In this document: positions 11,339-20,685 of the stretch, one piece after another
How the letters are laid out: every line of letters begins with the position of its first letter
How positions within the stretch are numbered: the first letter of the stretch is position 1
NCBI RefSeq assembly: GCF_003444775.1
Contig: NZ_CP021081.1
Coordinates: 2,672,001 to 2,736,000 of the forward strand
Direction of reading: 5' to 3'
Source of the DNA: Deinococcus ficus
GTDB lineage: Bacteria > Deinococcota > Deinococci > Deinococcales > Deinococcaceae
DNA length: 64,000 bases
Position numbers and translations under genes: made by a program
The notes under the pieces: model-generated
What the model saw: the letters and a program-made list of their open reading frames with translations, nothing else
Told to the model about the DNA's origin: nothing
The model's database searches: none

Positions 11339-11343
11339 CAGGC

Positions 11344-12300
11344 ATGGAGCTCAGACACCTGCGGCACTTCGTGGCCCTGGCGGAAGAGGAGCACTTCGGG
11401 CGGGCGGCCGAGCGGGTGTTCGTGGTGCAGCAGGCCCTCTCGAACAGCATCCGCAACCTGGAGGACGAGGTGGGCGTGCCGCTGGTGCTGCGCACCACCC
11501 GCCGCGTGCAGCTCACGCCCGCCGGGCAGGAATTCCTGATCGGCGCGCGGGAGACGCTGGCCCGCGCCGCGCAGACCGTGGACCGCGCCCGCCGCGCCGC
11601 GCGGGGCGAGGTGGGCCGGCTCACGGTGGGGTTCGTGAGCGGCCTGGCGTTCGGCGGCCTGCCGGAGATCGTGCGGCGCTTCCGGGAGCTGTACCCGAAC
11701 GTGAGCGTGGACCTGCGGGAACTCACCGCGCAGGAACAGGAGGCGGCCCTGCGGGGCGGATTGATCGACATCGGGCTGATGCTGCTGCCGGTGCGGGACC
11801 CCGGCCTGGACTCGCGGGCGCTGTGGCGCCAGCCGCTGGTGGCGGCCCTGCCGGCCGGGCACCCGCTGGCCCGCAAGCGCCGGCTGCACATCCGGGACCT
11901 GCGGCAGGAGCCGTTCGTGTTCTTCCCGAGGCACCTGCGGGCCACGTACTTCGATCAGGTGATGCGCTGGACCGCGCAGGCCGGCTACACCCCGAACGTG
12001 GTGCAGGAGGCCATCGAGGTGCCCACCCTGCTGTCCCTGGTGGCGGCGGGCGTGGGGGTGTTCCTGCCGATTCAGTTCTTCTCGCGGCTGGCGCTGCCGG
12101 GCGTGGTGTACCGCCCGGTGGAGGACGCGCCGCTGGTGGAGATCGTGGCGGTGTGGCAGCGCGAGGCGGGCGGGCGCACGCCGGTCGTGCGGGCCTTCCT
12201 GAGCGTGGCGCGCGAGGCGCTGGACGCGCAGGAGGGCGCCCCGGCGGACGCCGGGCCGGACGGCTCGGAGGGGGCGCCGGTGCCGTCCCGGTTCCGCTGA
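11344..12300 (+). CDS. LysR-family transcriptional regulator
   Basis: A 318-residue DNA-binding regulator. The N-terminal winged helix-turn-helix begins [25 protein letters not shown] and includes [19 protein letters not shown], the standard LysR pattern (residues 1-60). A linker helix and a two-lobed ligand-binding domain (about 90-295) follow, with [22 protein letters not shown] and the C-terminal pocket region [13 protein letters not shown]. The last 25 or so residues are acidic and Gly/Ala-rich, probably disordered. Target and inducer are unknown; the neighbours are the zinc-ribbon gene upstream and a convergent APC permease 7 bases downstream, neither an obvious target. Confidence 0.93.
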   Translation: MELRHLRHFVALAEEEHFGRAAERVFVVQQALSNSIRNLEDEVGVPLVLRTTRRVQLTPAGQEFLIGARETLARAAQTVDRARRAARGEVGRLTVGFVSGLAFGGLPEIVRRFRELYPNVSVDLRELTAQEQEAALRGGLIDIGLMLLPVRDPGLDSRALWRQPLVAALPAGHPLARKRRLHIRDLRQEPFVFFPRHLRATYFDQVMRWTAQAGYTPNVVQEAIEVPTLLSLVAAGVGVFLPIQFFSRLALPGVVYRPVEDAPLVEIVAVWQREAGGRTPVVRAFLSVAREALDAQEGAPADAGPDGSEGAPVPSRFR

Positions 12301-12307
12301 GGCGCCC

Positions 12308-14512
12308 TTACCCGCCGACGTGCACGATGGGCCGCCGGTCCCGGACCGGTTCGGCGCGGCGCAGGATCTCGCGGGTGAGGGGCGGCACGTCGCCGCGCCC
12401 GCCGACCAGGAACTTCCCGAGCAGCTGCACGGGGTTTTCCTCGGTCCAGCGCATGTACACCTGCGGGGGGGCGCCGGCGCCGCGCAGGTGCAGCAGCAGC
12501 GCGGCGATGGTGTTCGGCACGGCGCTCCCGCGGGCCTTGAGGATGTGGTACGGCCCGACGGTCCGGCCGGTCACCTCGACCACGTCCGTGAACTCGCTGG
12601 CGTCGTCGATCTCGATTTCCAGGAACAGGAAGGGTTCGTCCTCCGGGAGATGCACCATCTGGCGCACGCGGGTTTCCTGCTTGCTGTACTCCTCCAGCGT
12701 GGTGCGGCCGGGGTGGTGCGACACGAACCGCAGCGGCCGGTACGGAATGGCGGCCAGGACCGCGCGGGCGCTGTCGTCGAGTTCCACGCGGCTCACGCGC
12801 AGCTCGAAGGACCGCAGCACGCGGGAACTGATGCCCACCGTGAGCACCATGGCGATGAACAGCAGGGACAGGTACAGGCCCTTGGGGTCGCTGAGGATCG
12901 TGACGGCGCTGGTGTACACGAAGATCGCGCTGATCGCCCCGAACACCCAGGTTTCCGCGCGGCGCCGCCGGCGCCAGGACACCAGGGCCACGGCCACGGC
13001 CGCGCTGGTCATCATGGCGAGCACCCCGGTGGCGTACGCGGCGGCCTGGGCGTCCACGTTCGCCTTGAAGCCCACCGTGACGATCACGGCGATCAGGGTG
13101 TACAGCAGCACCAGCGGCCGGTGCGCGCGCGTCCACTCGGGCGCCATGCCGTAGCGCGGCAGGAAACGCGGCACGATGTTCAGCAGGCCCGCCATGGCGC
13201 TGGCCCCCGCGAACCAAAGGATCAGGATGGTGCTCACGTCGTACGCCGTGCCGAAGGCCTCGCCCAGGTCGCGGTGCGCCACGAAGGCCAGCGCGCGCCC
13301 GTTCGCCTGCCCGGACGGCGTGTCCACCGTGACCTGCGTGGTCGGGCCCTGCGGCGTGACGCGCACCGCGAGCTGCACCGGGCCGCCCACCGTCTCGGCC
13401 GGGAAGGTGTACGCCCCGGTCCGGCCCGGCGGGAGCGTCAGGGCGTAGATGTCACGGGGTCTGCTCTGGCTGTCCAGGGGAACGTTCACGACCGCGCGGC
13501 CCGCCTGGAGGTCGCTGGTGTTCACGTCGCGGGTGACGGTCGTCTCGGCCCAGAACTCGTGCCGGGGGATCAGCAGGGTGGTGACCAGCGAGGACGCGAC
13601 CAGCAGCAGGCTCATGATCAGCGCGGCGGTGGTGAGCAGCTTCTGGGCGTTGCGGATGCGGCCGCGCGGGTTGGCCTCGGTGTCGCCGGGCGCTCCCTTC
13701 ACGAGCGGCATGACCAGCACGCCCGTCTCGAAGCCCGACAGCCCCAGCGCGAGTTTCGGGAAGACCAGCAGCGACGCGCCGATCAGGCTCATCGGCGAGG
13801 TGAAGCCCTCGTAAAGGGCCGCGCGCCAGCCGGTCAGCAGCTCCGGCTGCGCGGCGATCAGCGTGAAGCCCTTGACGACCACCACGAGACTCAGGGTGAG
13901 GTACGCGCCGACCAGCACCACCGCGATCCCGATGGCCTCCTTGAAGCCCTTCAGGAACACCGCGGCCAGCAGCGCCAGCAGCAGCAGCGTCACGCCCACC
14001 TGCCGGCCCTCCAGCACGTCCCGCAGGAGCGGGTTCTCGACCAGGTGCGCCGCGGCGTCCGCGCCGGACAGCGTGATGGTGATGATGAACCCTGTCGCCA
14101 CGAACCCGATCAGGATCAGGACCAGCAGCTTGCTCGGCCAGTAGGTCAGCAGCCGCTCCAGCATGCTGATCGACCCGTCCCCGTGCGGGCTTTCCACCGC
14201 CACCCGCCGGTACATCGGCAGCGCGCCCAGCAGCGTGACCAGCACCAGCACCAGCGTCGCCAGGGGCGCCACCGCGCCCGCGGCCAGCGCCGCGATGCCC
14301 GGCTGGTACCCCAGCGTGGAAAAGTAGTCCACGCCGGTCAGGCACATCACCTTCCACCAGGGTTCGGTGTGCGCGTGCGCGGCCGGGCCGGGCGGCTCGC
14401 CCTCGAAAGGCCCGGCCGGTTCGGCAGGCGTGCCCGTGTGCATCAGCCAGCGCGTGAAGGAGGTGACCAGGGGGTGCGGGGAGGGCGCGGACTCGGGGGT
14501 GCCGGAAGGCAT
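12308..14512 (-). CDS. APC-superfamily amino acid permease-like transporter
   Basis: A 734-residue inner-membrane protein. A soluble N-terminal tail of about 50 residues, rich in Pro/Gly/His, precedes [25 protein letters not shown], the Gly-rich first transmembrane segment of APC permeases. About a dozen hydrophobic segments follow to near residue 500. A long loop between membrane segments (about 300-395) is predicted beta-rich ([29 protein letters not shown]). The C-terminal 200 residues are soluble and carry [12 protein letters not shown] and [13 protein letters not shown]. The substrate cannot be told. A CATACT box lies 9 bases before the ATG. Confidence 0.82.
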   Translation of the reverse strand: MPSGTPESAPSPHPLVTSFTRWLMHTGTPAEPAGPFEGEPPGPAAHAHTEPWWKVMCLTGVDYFSTLGYQPGIAALAAGAVAPLATLVLVLVTLLGALPMYRRVAVESPHGDGSISMLERLLTYWPSKLLVLILIGFVATGFIITITLSGADAAAHLVENPLLRDVLEGRQVGVTLLLLALLAAVFLKGFKEAIGIAVVLVGAYLTLSLVVVVKGFTLIAAQPELLTGWRAALYEGFTSPMSLIGASLLVFPKLALGLSGFETGVLVMPLVKGAPGDTEANPRGRIRNAQKLLTTAALIMSLLLVASSLVTTLLIPRHEFWAETTVTRDVNTSDLQAGRAVVNVPLDSQSRPRDIYALTLPPGRTGAYTFPAETVGGPVQLAVRVTPQGPTTQVTVDTPSGQANGRALAFVAHRDLGEAFGTAYDVSTILILWFAGASAMAGLLNIVPRFLPRYGMAPEWTRAHRPLVLLYTLIAVIVTVGFKANVDAQAAAYATGVLAMMTSAAVAVALVSWRRRRRAETWVFGAISAIFVYTSAVTILSDPKGLYLSLLFIAMVLTVGISSRVLRSFELRVSRVELDDSARAVLAAIPYRPLRFVSHHPGRTTLEEYSKQETRVRQMVHLPEDEPFLFLEIEIDDASEFTDVVEVTGRTVGPYHILKARGSAVPNTIAALLLHLRGAGAPPQVYMRWTEENPVQLLGKFLVGGRGDVPPLTREILRRAEPVRDRRPIVHVGG

Positions 14513-14609
14513 GATCCGCGAAGTATGCGCCTGCGGCGCCCGGGGCGGGCCAAGTGTCCGGGCCGCTGTCTGGGCGACCCGGCCGCCCCGCGCCGTCCCA
14601 CTGTGCCTG

Positions 14610-15029
14610 TCAGCGCAGCGGCGGCAGGAACGCCTCCCGCGCCCCGGCCGAGCGCAGCATGTCCGGCGGGTAGTGCGCGTCCAGCACCCGGGCGTCCCGC
14701 AGGTCGGCGTTGCGGGTCAGGAAGGTGTCCCAGTCCGCGCCTGCCCCGTCCGGCCGCGCGAGGCGGTCGAGGACCAGCAGGAACCACGCCACGGTCAGGG
14801 TCTCGTGGTACTTGTCGAGCTTCCCCTCTTTCTCCGCCAGGGCCCGCAGCCCGGCGCGGAAATCGGCCAGGGCGCTCAGGGCCGGACCGGCGCGCAGCAT
14901 CTGCCACGCCACGAACAGGTGCGCCTCGTGCCCGAAGCGGCCGTACCGGGTCAGGGCCGCGCCGAACGCCCGCCGGAAGGCGCGGCCCTGAGCGCCGTCC
15001 ACGGCGTCGTGGGGAACAGGGGTGGTCAT
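14610..15029 (-). CDS. Conserved-looking hypothetical protein, 139 residues
   Basis: Soluble, mostly helical protein with a [18 protein letters not shown] segment and aromatic-rich helices ([14 protein letters not shown]). No signal peptide, no metal motif and no family I can name. The ATG at 15029 is supported by a TAGGCT box (15041-15036) exactly 6 bases upstream. It stands alone between the APC permease gene and the divergent radical SAM gene. Codon use looks like its neighbours. Confidence 0.65.
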   Translation of the reverse strand: MTTPVPHDAVDGAQGRAFRRAFGAALTRYGRFGHEAHLFVAWQMLRAGPALSALADFRAGLRALAEKEGKLDKYHETLTVAWFLLVLDRLARPDGAGADWDTFLTRNADLRDARVLDAHYPPDMLRSAGAREAFLPPLR

Positions 15030-15035
15030 GGCGTC

Positions 15036-15041
15036 AGCCTA
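15036..15041 (-). promoter_or_regulatory. Leaderless -10 box for the 139-residue gene
   Basis: TAGGCT on the minus strand, 6 bases before the ATG at 15029. Confidence 0.45.
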
Positions 15042-15058
15042 CCCCCGCCCGGCCCCCG

Positions 15059-15123
15059 GGACAAAAAAGGAGAATTGTCCCGCCAGGACGCGTGCATTTG
15101 TCCTGGGGGCGCAGGATTACGCT
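15059..15123 (+). promoter_or_regulatory. Radical SAM gene control region: two inverted repeats plus -10 box
   Basis: GGACAA (15059-15064) and TTGTCC (15075-15080) form one inverted repeat; CCAGGAC (15083-15089) and GTCCTGG (15100-15106) form a second, also with a 10-base spacer. TACGCT (15118-15123) ends 6 bases before the ATG, so the gene looks leaderless and the repeats sit where -35 contacts and operators belong. Which regulator binds is unknown. Confidence 0.5.
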
Positions 15124-15129
15124 GCGCGT

Positions 15130-16389
15130 ATGCCTCACCCGACTCCCGGCGGACACCCCAACGGCACCGGCACGCACCCCGCCCACGGGCTGAGTGGTCC
15201 CGGGCGCCCCCCCATGGACTTCGACCGGGCGCCCTTCCTGGTGATCTGGGAAACCACCCAGGCGTGCGACCTGGCCTGCCGGCACTGCCGGGCCAGCGCG
15301 CAGCCGTGCCGGCACCCGGACGAGCTGAGCACCGAGGAAGCCAAGAGCATGCTCGAACGCATCCGCGAGTTCGGGCCGGTGATCTTCGTGTTCTCCGGCG
15401 GGGACGCCTTCAAACGGCTGGACATCGTGGAACTCACGCGGTACGGCGCGGGCCTGGGGCTGCGCATGGCGATCACCCCGGCCACCACGCCCCTGGCGAC
15501 CCGGGAGATGCTCCAGGCGCTCAAGGACGCCGGCATGTCGCGCCTCGCGGTCAGCCTGGACGGCTCGAACCCCGGCATTCACGACGAATTCCGGCGCGTG
15601 CAGGGGTCCTTCGACCACGGGCTGCGGATCCTGCGGGAAGCGCAGGAGGTCGGGCTGACCACGCAGGTGAACACGGTCGTGCGGAAGAACAACCTGGAGG
15701 ACATGGACGCCATGTGCCAGCTCATGACCGAGCTGGGCATCGTGTTCTGGGAGGTGTTCTTCCTGGTGCCGATGGGCCGCGCCCGGCCCGAGGACGTGGC
15801 CAGCGCGCAGGGCTTCGAGGAGGTGTTCCACCGGCTGTACGACCTGTCGAAAACCGCGACCTTCGACATCAAGGCGACCGCCGCGCCGCAGTACGCGCGG
15901 GTGGTGACGCAGCGCAAGGCGCAGGAGGCCGCTGACGCCGGCGAGCGGCCCGACGCGGACGTGCTCACGCAGGGCGCGCACCACAGCCTGAAAGACGGCA
16001 TCGGCCGGGCGCGGAACGTGAACGACGGTGACGGGTTCATGTTCATCTCGCACCTGGGCGACATCTACCCCAGCGGGTTCCTGCCGGTGAGGACCGGGAA
16101 TATCCGCACCGACGACCTGGTCGAGGTGTACCGCCACCACGAGGTGTTCACCGCCCTGCGCGACCGCGGGAACCTGAAAGGCAAGTGCAGCGTGTGCAAC
16201 TACCGGCCGCGCTGCGGGGGCAGCCGGGCGCGGGCGTACGCGGTCACTGGCGACTACCTGGAAGCCGAGCCGTACTGCGCGTACGTGCCGCCCCGCTGGG
16301 CGCAACTGGTCGAGCAGGGCCGCGTGCCGGACGACGCGGCGTACTTTGCGCAGCGCCAGCGGGCCGTGACCGAACTGCCGCTGCTGTAA
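15130..16389 (+). CDS. Radical SAM/SPASM protein related to heme/heme d1 enzymes
   Basis: A 419-residue iron-sulfur enzyme. The radical SAM 4Fe-4S motif is CDLACRHC (Cys46, Cys50, Cys53), in the context FLVIWETTQACDLACRHCRA typical of the AhbC/AhbD/NirJ branch. The C-terminal SPASM region has KCSVCNYRPRCGGSRARAYA and a further cysteine in AEPYCAY, giving ligands for an auxiliary cluster. GYS-like FSGGDAFKR and the barrel motifs are intact. The family contains heme and heme d1 side-chain enzymes, but many members are unassigned; no other heme gene is nearby, so the substrate is open. Start chosen by the -10 box 6 bases upstream. Ends at a T-rich terminator. Confidence 0.85.
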   Translation: MPHPTPGGHPNGTGTHPAHGLSGPGRPPMDFDRAPFLVIWETTQACDLACRHCRASAQPCRHPDELSTEEAKSMLERIREFGPVIFVFSGGDAFKRLDIVELTRYGAGLGLRMAITPATTPLATREMLQALKDAGMSRLAVSLDGSNPGIHDEFRRVQGSFDHGLRILREAQEVGLTTQVNTVVRKNNLEDMDAMCQLMTELGIVFWEVFFLVPMGRARPEDVASAQGFEEVFHRLYDLSKTATFDIKATAAPQYARVVTQRKAQEAADAGERPDADVLTQGAHHSLKDGIGRARNVNDGDGFMFISHLGDIYPSGFLPVRTGNIRTDDLVEVYRHHEVFTALRDRGNLKGKCSVCNYRPRCGGSRARAYAVTGDYLEAEPYCAYVPPRWAQLVEQGRVPDDAAYFAQRQRAVTELPLL

Positions 16390-16405
16390 CCGGGCGGGCA
16401 CCCGG

Positions 16406-16438
16406 GGCGTCTTCCTGAAGGTGGGAGGGCGCCTTTTT
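16406..16438 (+). terminator. Intrinsic terminator after the radical SAM gene
   Basis: Stem 16406-16415 with 16424-16433 (GGCGTCTTCC/GGAGGGCGCC, mostly paired with G-T wobbles) followed by TTTTT. Confidence 0.85.
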
Positions 16439-16473
16439 GGTTGGGCCCCGGGCAGACCGTTCCGTCTGGCAGT

Positions 16474-16520
16474 ATTCACTCTTGGAATTAGTTGACTAAA
16501 GTGAATTGTTGGAGTAGGGT
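16474..16520 (+). promoter_or_regulatory. Stress-operon promoter with MarR-like operator
   Basis: TTGACT (16492-16497), a 17-base spacer and TAGGGT (16515-16520) make a good sigma-70 type promoter; the GTG start lies 6 bases after the -10, so the transcript is leaderless. The -35 is inside the palindrome TTAGT-TG-ACTAA (16488-16499), a typical MarR-family site. A wider inverted repeat ATTCACT/AGTGAAT (16474-16480, 16500-16506) surrounds it. The MarR protein encoded in the operon is the obvious ligand. Confidence 0.75.
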
Positions 16521-16526
16521 GGCGCG

Positions 16527-16991
16527 GTGTCTGAGCACCCCCCCTACACCCGCATCCTGGTCGCCACGGGCGGCGCCCCGCACTCGCAGGTCGCCGTGCA
16601 GCGCGCCACGCGACTCGCGCGGCACTTCGGCACGCCGCTGCACGTGATCACCGTGGTCCCCCAGGGCGCCACGCCCCTCATGAACGCCGCCCTGGCGGTG
16701 CCCGGCGCGGAAACGCTGGAACTCCAGGCCAAGACCGACGAATACGCCGCCCGTGAAGCCCACCTGCGCCGCACCGCCGAGGACGCCCGCGCGCAGGGCC
16801 TAGAAGTGACCGAGCACCTCGTCCCCGCCCTGAAGGCCGCCGACGCGATCCTGGCGGTCGCGGCGGAGGTGCAGGCGGACCTGATCGTGCTGGGCCGCAA
16901 GCACCGCAGCGCGTGGAGTGCGGCGCTGGCCGGCAGCGTGTCGGACATGGTGAGTCACGCGGCGGTGGCCGACGTGCTGGTGGTCCGCTGA
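16527..16991 (+). CDS. Universal stress protein, UspA family
   Basis: A 154-residue cytoplasmic Usp-fold protein: [21 protein letters not shown] at the N-terminus and [10 protein letters not shown]...[20 protein letters not shown] at the C-terminus. The ATP-binding motif GxxGx9GS is partly degenerate: the second glycine is replaced in GRKHRS, so ATP binding is uncertain. The start is GTG at 16527, fixed by the promoter spacing upstream. It is the first gene of a three-gene operon; its stop codon overlaps the MarR ATG by one base (TGATG). Confidence 0.92.
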   Translation: MSEHPPYTRILVATGGAPHSQVAVQRATRLARHFGTPLHVITVVPQGATPLMNAALAVPGAETLELQAKTDEYAAREAHLRRTAEDARAQGLEVTEHLVPALKAADAILAVAAEVQADLIVLGRKHRSAWSAALAGSVSDMVSHAAVADVLVVR

Positions 16992-17455
16992 TGCCGGCGG
17001 CCAGCGAGGCCCTGATCACGGACGAGGCCATCGTGCGCTTCCTGAGCGGCCTGTGGGGCCTGAACCGCCGCATGAAGCAGGACATCGAACCCCGCCTGGA
17101 AGGGCACGGGCTGGACCTGCGGCGCCTGTTCATCCTGACGGCCGTGCGCAAGGGCGCCAGCTACCCGAAGGAACTCTCGGAGCGGCTGCACATTCCGTCC
17201 ACGCTGCTCAGCCGGTACCTGGACGGCCTGACCGGTCAGGGGTACCTGGAGCGGCACATCGACACGCAGGACTCGCGCCGCACCCGCCTGAGCCTCACGC
17301 CCGCCGGCGTGAGCACCCTGGACGCCGCGGTGGCCGACATCAAGGCGTACACCAGCCTGAGATTGCAGGACCTGGACCCGCAGACCCTCACGGCGCTCCT
17401 GAGTGCGATGGACACCCTCGGGAACGCCGGCCTGACCCTGGAGAAAAAAGCATGA
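16991..17455 (+). CDS. MarR-family transcriptional regulator
   Basis: A 154-residue winged-helix repressor. The DNA-binding part is [41 protein letters not shown], with the recognition helix and the DxRR wing of MarR proteins. Dimerisation helices lie at both ends. It follows the Usp gene with one base of overlap and overlaps the exporter gene by 4 bases (ATGA), so the three are one translational unit. It probably represses its own operon from the palindrome overlapping the -35 at 16492. MarR regulators of drug pumps are usually released by the toxic substrate itself; the ligand here is unknown. Confidence 0.93.
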   Translation: MPAASEALITDEAIVRFLSGLWGLNRRMKQDIEPRLEGHGLDLRRLFILTAVRKGASYPKELSERLHIPSTLLSRYLDGLTGQGYLERHIDTQDSRRTRLSLTPAGVSTLDAAVADIKAYTSLRLQDLDPQTLTALLSAMDTLGNAGLTLEKKA

Positions 17456-19512
17456 CCGCCACCCCCCCCACCCCGGCCAGTTTCACCGCGCCGGAAAAGA
17501 AGATCACCTTGATCGGCCTGATGGTCGTGTTCCTGCTCGCGGCGCTCTCGCAGAACATCGTGGGCACCGCCATGCCCCGCATCGTGGAGGAACTCAACGG
17601 CTTTTCCCTGTACGCCTGGGTGACCACCTCCTACCTGCTGGCGAGCACCGTCATGGTGCCCATCTACGGCAAGCTCTCGGACCTGTACGGGCGCAAGCCC
17701 ATCCTGGTGTTCGGGGTGATCGTGTTCCTGATCGGCTCGGCGCTGTGCGGCCTGGCCGGTGAGCCCTGGCTGGGCAATTTCCTGGGCGGCGGCATGAACC
17801 AGCTGATCGCCGCGCGGGCCGTGGCGGGCTTCGGCGCGGCGGCCCTGATCACCATCGCCTTCACGATCCTGGGTGACATGTTCGAACCGGCCGAGCGTGC
17901 CCGCTTCGGGGGCCTGTTCGGCGCGATGTTCGGCCTGAGCACCGTGATCGGCCCGGTCATCGGCGGCTTCCTGACCGACAACCTGTCCTGGCGCTGGACC
18001 TTCTACGCGAACCTGCCGCTGGGCCTGCTCGCGCTGTTCATGATCATCGCCAAGATGCCCAGCCTGTCGCACCGGCAGGGCGGCAGGGTGGACGTCCTGG
18101 GCACGCTGTTCATCCTGACCACCACCATTCCGCTGCTGCTGGCGCTCACCTGGGGCGGCGTGACGTACCCCTGGGCGGGCGGCGTGATCCTGGGCCTGCT
18201 GGCCGCCAGTCTCGCCAGCCTCGTGGCGTTCCTGGTCGTGGAACGCCGCACGAAGGACGCCATCATTCCGCTGAACCTCTTCCGGGTGCCGATCTACAGC
18301 GTGGGCAACCTCGCGGGCTTCATCCTGAACATCGCCTTTTTCGGCGTGATCATGTTCCTGCCGCTGTACATGCAGCTGGTGCTGGGCGTGTCCCCCACCA
18401 AGAGCGGCACCAGCATGCTGCCCCTGATGGGCGGCCTGATCCTGACCAGCATCGTGGCCGGGAACGTCGTGGCCCGCACCGGGAAGTACAAGCCCTGGAT
18501 GCTCGCCGGCGGCGTGATCCTGATTGTTGGTCTGTGGTCCCTGACCGGCATCACGGCGCACACCACCCTGCCGGACCTGTACTGGCGCATGTTCCTGGTC
18601 GGCCTGGGCCTGGGGCCCACGCAGAGCCTCTTTACCATCGCCATCCAGAGCGGCGTGCCGCAGGCGCAGCTGGCGACCGCCACCAGCAGCAGCCAGTTCT
18701 TCCGGCAGATCGGCGGGACCATCGGGGCGGCCGTCTTCGGCACGCTGCTGATGAACAACCTCGCCACCGAGATGCCCCGCCACCTCCCGCAGGTGCCCGG
18801 CGCCCAGATGAACGCCAAGAGCATTGACATGAAGGCCCTGCGGACCGCCGGCACCGGCAGCGACACCACCGGCCAGAAGATCCAGGCCGCGCTGGACGAG
18901 CAGTACGCCCAGATCGAACAGGCCCTGAACGGCGACGCCGCCGCGCAGGCCGCCATCCGGGCGAACGCGCAGCTGCCCGCCGAGCTCAAGGCCCTCGCCA
19001 CCGGCGGCCTGAAAGCCCAGGTGCACCGCACCCTGACCGCTCAGGCCGACGCGGTCCGCCGCGCCCTGAGCACTGGCGAAGCCGGGCGCAACACCCTGCT
19101 CGCCAGCGCCGAAACGCCGGACGCCCTGAAAACCCGCCTGCGGGCCATTCCCGCGCAGGCCCTCGCCACGCCGCAGAGTTCGGCCGCCGTGGCCGGGCAG
19201 TTCGCGCAGGGCCTCCTCGCGCAGGAAGCCGCCGCGTACGACCAGGCGAAAACCCAGGCGCTGGCCGGGCTGAAAACGAAGTTCGACGAGCAGGCCACGA
19301 CCCTGGCCGCGCAGGTCAGCAGCGGCATGAAAGAAGGCTTCACCGCCAGCGTCGTGAGGATGTACCGGGACGCCATCTGGTTCGCGGTGGCCGGATTGAT
19401 CGTCATGCTGTTCGTGCCGGTGATCGCCATCCGCACCGGGCAGAAGAGCGCCCCCACCGCCGCGCCGGTCCCGGCCGACGGCCCCGAGCCGGTCACGCCC
19501 GCCCGCAGCTGA
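17452..19512 (+). CDS. EmrB/QacA-type MFS multidrug exporter with large insertion
   Basis: A 686-residue inner-membrane proton antiporter of the 14-helix DHA2 class. Seen: motif C-like and motif A regions [11 protein letters not shown] and [25 protein letters not shown], and [21 protein letters not shown] first helix. Odd feature: between the penultimate and last membrane helices (about 440-635) there are roughly 195 residues that are Ala/Gln-rich, charged and predicted helical, perhaps coiled coil ([19 protein letters not shown]). Ordinary members have only a short loop there. Co-operonic with MarR and Usp, it most likely exports a toxic compound sensed by the MarR protein. Confidence 0.9.
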   Translation: MTATPPTPASFTAPEKKITLIGLMVVFLLAALSQNIVGTAMPRIVEELNGFSLYAWVTTSYLLASTVMVPIYGKLSDLYGRKPILVFGVIVFLIGSALCGLAGEPWLGNFLGGGMNQLIAARAVAGFGAAALITIAFTILGDMFEPAERARFGGLFGAMFGLSTVIGPVIGGFLTDNLSWRWTFYANLPLGLLALFMIIAKMPSLSHRQGGRVDVLGTLFILTTTIPLLLALTWGGVTYPWAGGVILGLLAASLASLVAFLVVERRTKDAIIPLNLFRVPIYSVGNLAGFILNIAFFGVIMFLPLYMQLVLGVSPTKSGTSMLPLMGGLILTSIVAGNVVARTGKYKPWMLAGGVILIVGLWSLTGITAHTTLPDLYWRMFLVGLGLGPTQSLFTIAIQSGVPQAQLATATSSSQFFRQIGGTIGAAVFGTLLMNNLATEMPRHLPQVPGAQMNAKSIDMKALRTAGTGSDTTGQKIQAALDEQYAQIEQALNGDAAAQAAIRANAQLPAELKALATGGLKAQVHRTLTAQADAVRRALSTGEAGRNTLLASAETPDALKTRLRAIPAQALATPQSSAAVAGQFAQGLLAQEAAAYDQAKTQALAGLKTKFDEQATTLAAQVSSGMKEGFTASVVRMYRDAIWFAVAGLIVMLFVPVIAIRTGQKSAPTAAPVPADGPEPVTPARS

Positions 19513-19527
19513 CGCCATCCATGCTGA

Positions 19528-19558
19528 AGTGCCCCGGTCCGCGCCGGGGCACTTTTTC
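19528..19558 (+). terminator. Intrinsic terminator of the Usp-MarR-MFS operon
   Basis: Perfect 10-bp stem AGTGCCCCGG (19528-19537) / CCGGGGCACT (19544-19553), 6-base loop, then TTTTTC. Confidence 0.9.
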
Positions 19559-19628
19559 TCGTTCCGGTGCGCGGCCCTACGGCATCTGGCGCATGGCACT
19601 CCGGCAGGGCACGCGGCATGCTGCGGCG

Positions 19629-20141
19629 GTGAAGCGCGTTCTGGTGGTCGGCAGTCCCGGGTCCGGGAAAAGCACGTTCTCGAAGCGGCTCGCCGCGCGC
19701 ACCGGGCTGCCCCTCACGCACCTGGACGACCTGTACTGGAACCGCGGCTGGACCCAGGTGGACCGCGCGGTCTGGACCCGGCGCCTGGAAGGGGCGCTGG
19801 CGGGCGAATCGTGGCTGCTGGACGGGAACTTCAGCAGCAGCCTGCTGAAGCGCGCGTACCGGGCGGACACCGTGTACTTCCTGATGTTCCCCCGCGCGCG
19901 GTGCCTGTGGCAGGCCTTCTGGCGGGAGCGGCTGGGCCGTTACCCGCACGGCGGGCACCCGCCCAAGTGGCCGTCCCGGGCGCTGATGCTGGACATCTGG
20001 GGCTTCCCGCCGCAGGGCGAGTGGCAGCTCGCGCAGCTGCGGACGGTACCGGGCCTGACCATTCACGTGCTGCGCTCCGACGCGGACGTGCAGGCGGCAC
20101 TGGACGCCGCACAGCCTGCTCAGCCCAGCCGCTTCCAGTAG
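19629..20141 (+). CDS. Adenylate-kinase-like P-loop NTPase (topology-modulation type)
   Basis: A small kinase-like protein of 170 residues. [22 protein letters not shown] is a P-loop at the very N-terminus; [13 protein letters not shown] and [11 protein letters not shown] match the small nucleoside-kinase-like group often called topology modulation or FlaR-like proteins. The LID-like region is [19 protein letters not shown]. The GTG at 19629 is chosen because the family starts directly at the P-loop strand; an ATG at 19593 would add 12 residues. Substrate unknown. Its 3' end overlaps the convergent acetyltransferase gene by 22 bases. Confidence 0.8.
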   Translation: MKRVLVVGSPGSGKSTFSKRLAARTGLPLTHLDDLYWNRGWTQVDRAVWTRRLEGALAGESWLLDGNFSSSLLKRAYRADTVYFLMFPRARCLWQAFWRERLGRYPHGGHPPKWPSRALMLDIWGFPPQGEWQLAQLRTVPGLTIHVLRSDADVQAALDAAQPAQPSRFQ

Positions 20142-20632
20142 AACAGCGTGCCGGTCAGGCCCCCGTGGGGTTTCAGCGCGAAGTCGGGCACCAGTCCGGT
20201 CAGGGTGTACCCGAGCTTCTCGTAGAAGGGTCCGGCGCCCTCCTCGGAGGCGGTGTCGAGCACGAGCAGGGTCTTGCCGCGCCGGGCAGCCTCGGTTTCG
20301 GCGGCGCGCACCAGCGCGGACGCGACGCCCTGCCCGCGCGCGCGGGGGTGGGTCATCATCTTCGCGAGTTCCGCGCGGTGCGGCTGGTTGGGCGGGAAGG
20401 CGAGCAGCAGGGTCAGCGTGCCGACCAGCCTCCCGTCCTGGAAGGCGCCGTACACGACCCGCTCGTCCCGCCCGGCGGCCTGGAGCGACGCGGTCCAGAA
20501 GGCGCGGGCGTCCTCCGGCGGGAGGGGGTGCATGAAGCCCACCGACCCGCCGGCCGCGACGGTCGCGGTGAGCAGGTCGGCCAGGGCCGTCACGGTGTCC
20601 GGCGTGAGGGTCAGGGGGCGCAGCTCGGGCAT
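20120..20632 (-). CDS. GNAT-family N-acetyltransferase
   Basis: A 170-residue acetyl-CoA-dependent acetyltransferase. The acetyl-CoA site is [22 protein letters not shown], with the RxxGxG/A pyrophosphate loop. [24 protein letters not shown] is the usual C-terminal motif B. The acceptor is unknown; the general layout resembles members acetylating small molecules. It is convergent with, and overlaps by 22 bases, the P-loop kinase gene. No clear ribosome site or -10 box precedes the ATG at 20632. Confidence 0.9.
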   Translation of the reverse strand: MPELRPLTLTPDTVTALADLLTATVAAGGSVGFMHPLPPEDARAFWTASLQAAGRDERVVYGAFQDGRLVGTLTLLLAFPPNQPHRAELAKMMTHPRARGQGVASALVRAAETEAARRGKTLLVLDTASEEGAGPFYEKLGYTLTGLVPDFALKPHGGLTGTLFYWKRLG

Positions 20633-20685
20633 GCCTCACGTTCCGGGACGGGCCCGGGGAAGTCAATCCGCCCGTGCAGGCAGGC

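Noticed and set aside
16511..16520. GGAG at 16511-16514 as a ribosome site for the Usp gene
   Set aside because: It is too far from the GTG and lies inside the spacer of a well-formed promoter whose -10 ends 6 bases before the start, so it would not be in the transcript.
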